Positions 43,479 through 47,936 of a DNA stretch of 47,936 bases are shown here, in pieces. The notes under the pieces were generated by a model. It had not been told where the DNA came from. It ran no database searches and saw only the letters and a program-made list of their open reading frames with translations. Source of the stretch: UBA1731 sp963653155. Lineage in GTDB: Bacteria; Verrucomicrobiota; Kiritimatiellia; RFP12; UBA1067. Every line of letters begins with the position of its first letter. Position 1 is the stretch's first letter. The translations under genes and the position numbers were made by a program. The DNA is taken from contig CAVJWR010000008.1 in NCBI GenBank assembly GCA_963653155.1, forward strand, positions 1-47,936, written 5' to 3'.

Positions 43479-44945
43479 TCACTTACGTTTAATGGTGACA
43501 ATGCCTGCACGCAGTAATTGGCTAATTTCGAATGCAGATGGCGGCTCGTTCATCTTGGCCTGCCATTTCGCGCGTTCTCGCCGAGCTTCTTCTTGGTTTC
43601 GTTGTATCTCGTATTCCTCTCGCTGAGCTATCGCACACAACGCATTCCATTCCACTCTATTTCGATATGGGGGCTTACGTGGAATTTTCGTCACAACACC
43701 ATTGAAGCCTCTTGCGATAAGTGCACCATCGTAGAACACGACCGTCCGCTTGACCTGCTTCGCTTTGAAGTGCGGCGGGCTTGCCTTTCGCTTTCGTCCG
43801 ATGCCTATGTCACGAGCCACCTTTTCGAACGCATCATAGTCAATCTTGCCGTCGAATTTCACGCTGTCGACCTTTATCGGCTTTGATTTTTCGTCAGCGG
43901 CGAAATACACATCGAAACCGCATTCTATCGTGTTGATAGTGCGCTCACCGATAATCGGATAGGCATCGCCGAAGACGCACTCCGCCGGACAGAAAGACTC
44001 GCCACGACGGGTTGGAGCCCTCCAGGTCTTCTTGCTACCGGAGGCTGACACAAAATATGCCGTGCCGTCCTTCAGGAAAAAACCGCCATATTCGGTCATC
44101 AACTGCTCATACTCGGTCTGCGGAACCTCCTGGGGAGGTGCCTTGTCGGACATTCTCTTGATGGTTAACCCGTCTGTCCGTGACGCGATCTGGAAATATT
44201 CGTGCCGTCCTCGTCCTCGCGGGATGATAAGGCCGAACGAGTCATCGCATGCGCCCGGTCGCTGATTCTTCGGCAGTTCACTCCAATAGGCGAGTCGTGC
44301 GCCGGCGAATCCGTTCTGCACTGCGGAAAACTCATCAAGTTGTTTCTTCGCGGCGCGCTTTTTTGCCTCTTCCATCTCCTTTACTTTTTCTTTGCGCAGC
44401 CTCTCGGCTTCGGCACGTGCTGCGGCTTCAGCCGCTCGTTTGGCATCCGCTGCGTCAGACTTCACCTTCTCAATGACAGTTTCGACAGATAGCGGCTGCG
44501 GCTCAGCAGTCTCGTTGCTCTTCCAGACGCGATAGGCTTTGTAGCCTCCAAAGCAGATCCCGGCCAGGATAGCTAAAGCGACGATGTTGTTGAACATTGC
44601 TTTCGTCCGTTGCGCCTTCGCCTTTCTCTCTTCTGCTTTGGCACGAGCCTCAACCTGGCTCACAAGATCGTTGCCCCAATGGGATGTTTGTGGAGTTATC
44701 GACTGTGGACGCCGAAGCCTCAGTTTCGGATGGATGTATTCTGGCGGCAATTCTGGGATGTCTTCGACGCTTTCGGACTCATTCGTGGGTACGGTTGGCT
44801 CCGTCGTATCGGTCGGAATGTCAATGCGCGTGGGCTTCCTGTAAACGAATTCCTTGCCGCAGTATGGGCATTGCACGGGCTGTACATCGGCTATTTCACC
44901 GATGACCTCCATTTCCTGTCCGCAGATTCCGCATTTAATGATCAT
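43479..44945 (-). CDS. zinc-ribbon membrane protein of unknown function (first gene of a three-gene operon)
   Basis: Two CxxC pairs at the N-terminus (IKCGICGQEM and VQCPYCGKEF) form a zinc ribbon. A proline/acidic linker, a basic segment and one membrane helix (about residues 115-138, NNIVALAILAGICFGGYKAYRVW) follow, then an alanine/glutamate coiled coil (about 160-205). The remaining 280 residues are presumably extracytoplasmic and contain beta-rich sequence (YFQIASRTDGLTIKRMS, GGFFLKDGTAYFVSASGS) and conserved-looking Cys, with no named domain. AAAGGA lies before ATG 44945. A long structured leader (45018-45126) precedes it. Codon and base use differ from the rod-shape operon, which suggests an accessory gene. 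Function unknown. Confidence 0.7.
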   Translation of the reverse strand: MIIKCGICGQEMEVIGEIADVQPVQCPYCGKEFVYRKPTRIDIPTDTTEPTVPTNESESVEDIPELPPEYIHPKLRLRRPQSITPQTSHWGNDLVSQVEARAKAEERKAKAQRTKAMFNNIVALAILAGICFGGYKAYRVWKSNETAEPQPLSVETVIEKVKSDAADAKRAAEAAARAEAERLRKEKVKEMEEAKKRAAKKQLDEFSAVQNGFAGARLAYWSELPKNQRPGACDDSFGLIIPRGRGRHEYFQIASRTDGLTIKRMSDKAPPQEVPQTEYEQLMTEYGGFFLKDGTAYFVSASGSKKTWRAPTRRGESFCPAECVFGDAYPIIGERTINTIECGFDVYFAADEKSKPIKVDSVKFDGKIDYDAFEKVARDIGIGRKRKASPPHFKAKQVKRTVVFYDGALIARGFNGVVTKIPRKPPYRNRVEWNALCAIAQREEYEIQRNQEEARRERAKWQAKMNEPPSAFEISQLLRAGIVTIKRK

Positions 44946-44993
44946 GGCATTCCTTTTTTTGTTTGAAGTCTGCCCCGCGCGGCAATCTGACAC

Positions 44994-45027
44994 AAAAAGA
45001 AAACCTCTCTTTGTATCTCGACAGAGG
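44994..45027 (-). terminator. weak terminator-like hairpin in the leader of the zinc-ribbon operon
   Basis: On the minus strand CCTCT (45027-45023) can pair with AGAGG (45008-45004) and is followed at once by TTTTCTTTTT. The stem is only 5 bp with a 14-nt loop. Its upstream arm shares two bases with the outer stem of the 109-nt hairpin, so the two folds would compete. Attenuation is a possibility, not a demonstrated fact. Confidence 0.35.
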
Positions 45028-45126
45028 CTGTGAGAAATGCCTAGGATGAAATACGAAGAGAGGAAACGCCATGCGTTCCTCTGCCAAGTATCGTCATCCT
45101 TTCAGAACTTCTCACATTCCTGTCGA
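45018..45126. repeat. 109-nt nested long hairpin in a gene-free interval (candidate structured RNA)
   Basis: The interval 44946-45362 has no supported gene. Within it, five nested pairings share one axis: TCGACAG (45018-45024) with 45120-45126; TGTGAGAA (45029-45036) with 45109-45116; AGGATGA (45043-45049) with 45094-45100; ATAC (45051-45054) with 45088-45091; and AGAGGAA-CGC (45059-45069, one bulged A) with 45073-45082 around a CAT loop. That is about 36 base pairs separated by small internal loops. It lies upstream of the minus-strand operon starting at 44945. It could be a leader RNA, a small RNA or a MITE-like element with terminal inverted repeats. Confidence 0.7.
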
Positions 45127-45280
45127 CGATCACTTTGCAGTAGCAAATTGATTAAGGTGTTCAAGGGTGGAAACGACAGTCGGCGTACGCAAAGTCGCTT
45201 GATGCCAGAATCAGTTCTTGAACTCTATTTGTTCTCTCATGTCTATGAGATAAATCATTTTCCACAAGAAAACAAGCGAA

Positions 45281-45286
45281 AGTATA
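45281..45286 (-). promoter_or_regulatory. candidate -10 (TATACT) for the zinc-ribbon operon leader
   Basis: ATATGATATACT on the minus strand would start a transcript near 45274, giving a leader of about 330 nt that includes the nested hairpin. No -35 was found; low confidence. Confidence 0.3.
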
Positions 45287-45362
45287 TCATATTCTCGCTC
45301 ATTGAGGTGATAATTTTTGTGCGGAGTCTGCTCGCGCAGAGTCGCAGAGTGGGCGCGATGTA

Positions 45363-45624
45363 CTATTCGTAATGCCCCTTGCAGGAGCCTATGACGAGGA
45401 AGCCGTTCTCAATTATGCTTAAAGACGATACGGTTCTTCTCGTCGATGCGGACGCTCCACCAGCCGGAGTAGTTTCCACGAAGCGGTTCGGGATTGCCGA
45501 TACAGGACGTGCCGTTGCGCTCAATGCTTTGGATGAGCTGGTTGATGCGCCGAAGCGTCTTTCTGTCCTGCGACTGCCAGCCGATATAGTCCAACCAGGC
45601 TGCGTCAAACCAAAGCTTTTTCAC
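45363..45624 (-). pseudogene. YoeB/Txe-type toxin gene with a frameshift near the 3' end
   Basis: The reading frame from GTG 45624 gives KKLWFDAAWLDYIGWQSQD, then GNPEPLRGNYSGWWSVRIDEKNRIVFK, the YoeB mRNA-interferase fold, and stops at 45409 after KHN. One base further the frame continues ENGFLVIGSCKGHYE to a stop at 45363, which is exactly the conserved YoeB C-terminus with the catalytic His-Tyr. One extra nucleotide at about 45414-45420 explains the break. Repaired, the protein would be about 86 residues, the usual size. As read, the toxin lacks its active-site tail. The start overlaps the antitoxin gene by 20 nt; a GTG at 45630 is an alternative. Confidence 0.8.
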
Positions 45625-45937
45625 GGCCACGTCTCCGAATTGATGCCCGCGACTGGGGTTTCTTTCCGGCGGGGGCATCCGCATCAATCAGTTCATGGAC
45701 ATGATAATGCCGAGCCCCGTTCTCATAGTCGGCAATGCCACTGGCGATAAACGCCTGATTAGCCGGATGATAGAATGGATCCGAGCAGACGACTTCAAAA
45801 GGGAATGTGCGCCGAATGACAGCTTGCCGAAGGAACAGCCGAATGGCGCTGTTCGTGTCGATTCCGATATCGGCAAAAACGTTGTCGGCCGCCTGTCTAA
45901 GGTCGCTATCAATTCTGACTTGAAGTGTCGCTGTCAT
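45605..45937 (-). CDS. RelB/DinJ-family antitoxin
   Basis: The N-terminal ribbon-helix-helix part (TATLQVRIDSDLRQAADNVFADIGIDTNSAIRLFLRQAV) is the DinJ/RelB pattern; it dimerises and binds the operator. PFEV and the tail to HELID should wrap the toxin. AGGAG lies 8 nt before ATG 45937. The last 25 residues are very basic and overlap the toxin start. It is an antitoxin for the YoeB-like gene downstream and probably represses its own promoter. Confidence 0.85.
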   Translation of the reverse strand: MTATLQVRIDSDLRQAADNVFADIGIDTNSAIRLFLRQAVIRRTFPFEVVCSDPFYHPANQAFIASGIADYENGARHYHVHELIDADAPAGKKPQSRASIRRRGREKALV

Positions 45938-45964
45938 GTCCACTGCTCCTATTTGAATGGATGA

Positions 45965-45970
45965 ATTATA
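45965..45970 (-). promoter_or_regulatory. -10 (TATAAT) of the toxin-antitoxin operon
   Basis: TATGCTATAAT on the minus strand, with TTACAT (45989-45994 on the plus-strand numbering) 18 nt upstream as a -35 candidate. The leader carries a normal AGGAG ribosome site. Confidence 0.6.
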
Positions 45971-45990
45971 GCATAGTTCTCAGTGCAAAT

Positions 45991-46007
45991 GTAATGAGTG
46001 TCATTAC
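45991..46007. promoter_or_regulatory. palindromic operator of the toxin-antitoxin operon
   Basis: GTAATGA-GTG-TCATTAC is a perfect 7-bp inverted repeat that overlaps the -35 hexamer. Ribbon-helix-helix antitoxins bind such short repeats, so this is the likely site of autorepression. The rest of 46008-46078 holds only a weaker ACGAG/CTCGT repeat. Confidence 0.6.
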
Positions 46008-46078
46008 TTCGGCACGAGTCGGATCTCGTCTTTCGTTCTACGAACTCAGAGGCTCTGCGCGAAATGTGGAACAGGGTG

Positions 46079-46684
46079 CTACCGGATGAAGTTGGTCATT
46101 TGCCAAGGCTCGCGTGCAGGGACATCTGCCTTGAGGTTCTTCGCCATCCAGGCGAGGTTGTGCCCGAGAAGCCGCATCGTCTGCAATCCCTCCGCATCCT
46201 GCGCGACCTCGCCAGGCGCGGCACCATAGGCGATGTTCCAGTACTGGGAAGCCGCAACGGGCATGCCGGCGATGCCGTAGAACAGGTTCAACGTCTGGAA
46301 CGCCGTGCTCGCGCCGCCCCGGCGGCAGACCGCTACGGACGCGGCGGGCTTGCCGCGCAGACATCCGCCCGACGCGAAGAACACGCGCTGCATCACCGCT
46401 AGGAGCGCACCATTCGGCTGGGCGTAGTATACGGGTGTGCCGAGAACGAGAGCATCCGCCGCACAGGCCTTTTCGAGAATCGTGTTCGCAATGTCATCCG
46501 AAAAGACACAGCGACCGAGTTCCGCGCACTTCCGGCACGCGATGCAACCGCGCACGGGCTTCGCGCCGATTTGCACGATTTCTGTATCCAACCCGTCGGC
46601 CTTGAGCGCCGATGCGACCTCTTCCAACGCCCGCATGGTGTTTCCGTTCGTGCGGGGACTACCGTTGACAAGCAGTGCTTTCAT
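46079..46684 (-). CDS. NADPH-dependent FMN reductase-like iron-sulfur flavoprotein
   Basis: The flavodoxin-like fold starts KALLVNGSPRTNGNTMRALEE, with the FMN phosphate loop NGSPRTNGNT. A compact C-x2-C-x2-C-x5-C motif (GCIACRKCAELGRC) near residue 48 is that of iron-sulfur flavoproteins, which move electrons between ferredoxin and flavin, often in oxidative-stress response. LVLGTPVYY is the second flavin contact. Length 201 is normal. GGAGGAG precedes ATG 46684; an upstream ATG at 46702 would include the ribosome site. It is preceded by a 24-bp palindrome and its own promoter. Confidence 0.85.
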   Translation of the reverse strand: MKALLVNGSPRTNGNTMRALEEVASALKADGLDTEIVQIGAKPVRGCIACRKCAELGRCVFSDDIANTILEKACAADALVLGTPVYYAQPNGALLAVMQRVFFASGGCLRGKPAASVAVCRRGGASTAFQTLNLFYGIAGMPVAASQYWNIAYGAAPGEVAQDAEGLQTMRLLGHNLAWMAKNLKADVPAREPWQMTNFIR

Positions 46685-46701
46685 TCGTTTCTCCTCCTTC
46701 A

Positions 46702-46725
46702 TCTCATTTTTCTAGAAAAGTGAGA
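46702..46725. promoter_or_regulatory. 24-bp near-perfect palindrome, probable operator of the flavoprotein gene
   Basis: The sequence reads TCTCA, a T-rich arm, central TCTAGA, an A-rich arm, TGAGA; only one base pair (46707/46720) breaks the symmetry. It lies between the -10 at 46742 and the ribosome site, so a bound repressor would block transcription. The regulator is not encoded beside it. Confidence 0.65.
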
Positions 46726-46741
46726 ATTGGTTTATGCCTAC

Positions 46742-46749
46742 ATTATACC
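46742..46749 (-). promoter_or_regulatory. extended -10 GGTATAAT of the flavoprotein gene
   Basis: CATTTGGTATAAT on the minus strand is a full match to the window's extended -10. The transcript would start near 46735, just before the palindrome. Confidence 0.65.
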
Positions 46750-46844
46750 AAATGACAGGAGGCATCTGTTGCCGCTGGGACGCGGGAAAGCTCAAATGCG
46801 ATAAAAAGTGCGGCGGTAAGGCTTTTCAGGTTATCGGGCGGGTT

Positions 46845-47114
46845 TCACAAACAAGCAACCGCCGGACGACGCACAAACTGCCCGTAATTGCCGTGAAGCA
46901 GCCCTTCAAATGAAAGGTCCTCGTCGAGGTCTGGCCAATGAAGCCCGTATTCATCGACTTCAATGTTTTCAAGCTGTCCCTGTGTTGCCTGTTCAAGCCG
47001 CCAGTTGCCGACAATCGGGAACGAGAAGTCAATGCCGTGCGGGAGCGACACGAAGATTCGTCCCTTGCTGTAATGCACAAGCGGATGTGAGATTTGATTA
47101 TCCAAAGTATTCAT
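46845..47114 (-). CDS. DUF2442-domain protein
   Basis: The 89-residue protein has the DUF2442 layout: HYSKGRIFVSLPHGIDFSFPI, then VDEYGLHWPDLDEDLSFEGLLHGNYG at the C-terminus. The function is not established; such proteins often sit next to DUF4160 proteins. ATG 47114 is chosen because the 14-codon remnant upstream ends in an overlap with it and an AAAAGGA lies just before. The stop is 46845. It has its own extended -10 upstream. Confidence 0.75.
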   Translation of the reverse strand: MNTLDNQISHPLVHYSKGRIFVSLPHGIDFSFPIVGNWRLEQATQGQLENIEVDEYGLHWPDLDEDLSFEGLLHGNYGQFVRRPAVACL

Positions 47115-47142
47115 GCCATTCCTTTTCGACTGCAATAGGCAT
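47098..47142 (-). pseudogene. 14-codon remnant of a DUF4160 gene
   Basis: After a full ribosome site (AAAGGAG, 5-nt spacer) an ATG opens MPIAVEKEWHEYFG and a stop. MPT/MPI is the usual DUF4160 N-terminus and W-x-x-YFG or W-x-x-HFG its usual C-terminus, directly ahead of DUF2442. Start and end appear to have been joined by an internal deletion that kept the overlap with DUF2442. The match is short, so this is inference. Confidence 0.5.
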
Positions 47143-47165
47143 ACGCGCTCCTTTCAATGTTTAGC

Positions 47166-47173
47166 AGTATACC
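47166..47173 (-). promoter_or_regulatory. extended -10 GGTATACT for the DUF2442 unit
   Basis: ATTTGGTATACT on the minus strand, with AAAGGAG about 12 nt downstream. It is divergent from the promoter at 47212. Confidence 0.55.
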
Positions 47174-47211
47174 AAATATGTGCAGAATCGGCCAAATCAC
47201 AACGGGGAAAT

Positions 47212-47219
47212 GGTATAAT
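47212..47219 (+). promoter_or_regulatory. extended -10 GGTATAAT for the lipoprotein gene
   Basis: AAATGGTATAAT gives a transcript start near 47226 and a 25-nt leader containing GAAAGGA before ATG 47251. Confidence 0.65.
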
Positions 47220-47250
47220 TCAAAAAACGAAAGGATGAAAGAATTTTAAG

Positions 47251-47874
47251 ATGAACCAGAGAACAATAAGCCAAATGAGTTTGTCATGTGCCGTTGCATT
47301 GATGATGGCAATTGTTGCTATTGTAGGGTGCGAGTCTTTTCAACCGAACATCGACAACTCCAAACATGAATCGAAACCGACAGATTCCGATCCACTTGAA
47401 GAGTTTGAGATTCGTTCGGAACGTCGTGCAAAAGCACGCGAAAAACGCCAAGCGAAAGAACGTGAGGAACAGGCTCGTCAATATAAAGAGTGGGAAAGAC
47501 AAGCTGTCAAAACGATGGACTATCAGACAAGAAAAGAGGCGAGCCCCGACGTGGAAGCGGAATATACACATGACGGCAAGAGCCTTGAATCTGTCAAAAC
47601 GCTTTTTAATCAATATGAAACGAATGACGGACATCTTCTATTCGTCACAATCTTTGAAGGAACAGGACCAATGCCAATTGGGTTGTTCAGTGAAAGACTA
47701 TATTGTGACAAAGAGTATCTAAAAGCCGGTACCTATCAATATGTTGGCCCTGAAGTTTTCAATTCAGCGGACAAAAAACGGCAGATCGTCATACGGATGT
47801 TTGCTGATTCGACGATTACAAATGGAATCAATGCCGTTGGTACAGGGGCTTCGACCGGAAATGGTGAACCATGA
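47251..47874 (+). CDS. lipoprotein of unknown function
   Basis: A signal peptide with lipobox AIVGC places the lipidated cysteine at residue 27. The mature part begins with a Ser/Pro/Asp-rich linker, then a strongly charged helical stretch (about 50-90, EEFEIRSERRAKAREKRQAKE), and a C-terminal domain of about 110 residues (LLFVTIFEGTGPMPIGLFSERLY, YLKAGTYQYVGPEVF) that is not recognised. The A/T-rich codon use differs from the first 40 kb. The stop overlaps an ATG at 47871. Confidence 0.7.
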   Translation: MNQRTISQMSLSCAVALMMAIVAIVGCESFQPNIDNSKHESKPTDSDPLEEFEIRSERRAKAREKRQAKEREEQARQYKEWERQAVKTMDYQTRKEASPDVEAEYTHDGKSLESVKTLFNQYETNDGHLLFVTIFEGTGPMPIGLFSERLYCDKEYLKAGTYQYVGPEVFNSADKKRQIVIRMFADSTITNGINAVGTGASTGNGEP

Positions 47875-47891
47875 GCATTAAAGGAGTTGCG

Positions 47892-47936
47892 ATGGGAATG
47901 ATTGATGAGTTCAAAGATGTTCGCGAGTGTGACTAC
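47892..47936 (+). CDS. start of a gene cut by the window end
   Basis: Fifteen codons (MGMIDEFKDVRECDY) are open to the edge. AAGGAG lies 5 nt before ATG 47892, which favours it over the in-frame ATG at 47871 that overlaps the lipoprotein stop. Too short to identify. Confidence 0.45.
   Translation, partial: MGMIDEFKDVRECDY

Noticed and set aside
44946..45362. Possible tRNA or CRISPR content in the gene-free interval
   Set aside because: No cloverleaf with a CCA-type end or T-loop sequence, and no regularly spaced direct repeats, were seen there or elsewhere in the window.
45037..45372. A 111-codon plus-strand frame across the gene-free interval
   Set aside because: It reads through the nested hairpin, has no ribosome site and an atypical composition; the RNA structure explains the sequence better.
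45409..45430. Programmed frameshift in the YoeB-like gene
   Set aside because: No slippery heptamer or stimulatory structure is visible at the junction; an ordinary single-base indel is simpler.
46752..46913. A 53-codon plus-strand reading frame with a Cys-rich start (GGICCRWDAGKLKCDKKCGG)
   Set aside because: It has no ribosome site or promoter on that strand, overlaps the DUF2442 gene antisense, and its second half is low in recognisable structure; chance is more likely.

Overview
The window reads as a bacterial chromosome fragment, most likely from a metagenome-assembled genome: there is one scaffold gap of ten N at 41595-41604. Gene content suggests an anaerobic, carbohydrate-degrading Gram-negative of the Verrucomicrobiota/Kiritimatiellota type. 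The evidence is an LptD outer-membrane protein, a beta-strand-repeat (PATR) protein with LamG-like domains, DUF4838 and GH127 enzymes, Tat-exported proteins, tandem GYF_2 proteins and sensor kinases with large periplasmic regions. This placement is inference from families, not from a marker-gene search.

Layout. 1-4344: a Tat-exported metallophosphoesterase/beta-propeller protein and a GH36-type alpha-galactosidase. 4345-4557: a gene-free stretch with a long imperfect inverted repeat. 4558-6404: small membrane protein, nadC, HAD phosphatase. 6472-14727: an AraR-like regulator (GntR-type helix plus LacI-type sugar domain) translationally coupled to GH16, a PATR/LamG surface protein, a pectate-lyase-like beta-helix protein and a GH127 beta-L-arabinofuranosidase-type enzyme. 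14806-18670: coiled-coil protein, HD plus histidine-phosphatase fusion, then a histidine kinase and OmpR-type regulator. 18701-21470 (minus): NarL-type regulator and its kinase, divergent from 21596-27666 (beta-helix protein, DUF4838 protein, FAD-dependent oxidoreductase). 27733-30607: proC and two paralogous tandem-GYF_2/coiled-coil proteins. 30612-39718 (minus): the rod-shape cluster mreB-mreC-mreD-mrdA-rodA continued by rng and lptD. 39782-41645 (minus): a DXS-family enzyme and, across the gap, the start of a second related copy. 41666-47936: an accessory region with a lone Arc/FitA-like antitoxin, three unrecognised membrane proteins beginning with a zinc-ribbon protein, a frameshifted YoeB toxin with its RelB/DinJ antitoxin, an iron-sulfur flavoprotein, DUF2442 behind an apparent DUF4160 remnant, and a lipoprotein.

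How it works together. The first 28 kb is dominated by export and breakdown of complex glycans (galactosyl, arabinofuranosyl and uronic-acid-like substrates by family) under local regulators. The minus-strand housekeeping block couples cell-wall elongation, RNA processing and outer-membrane assembly.

Two sequence-level themes stand out. First, a recurring extended -10 element (consensus about TGGTATAAT) lies exactly 7 nt before the start codon of several genes, so those mRNAs are probably leaderless; other genes use the same -10 with a Shine-Dalgarno leader. Second, the accessory region carries unusual non-coding structure: a 109-nt nested hairpin upstream of the zinc-ribbon operon, operator-like palindromes, and recently broken toxin-type genes.
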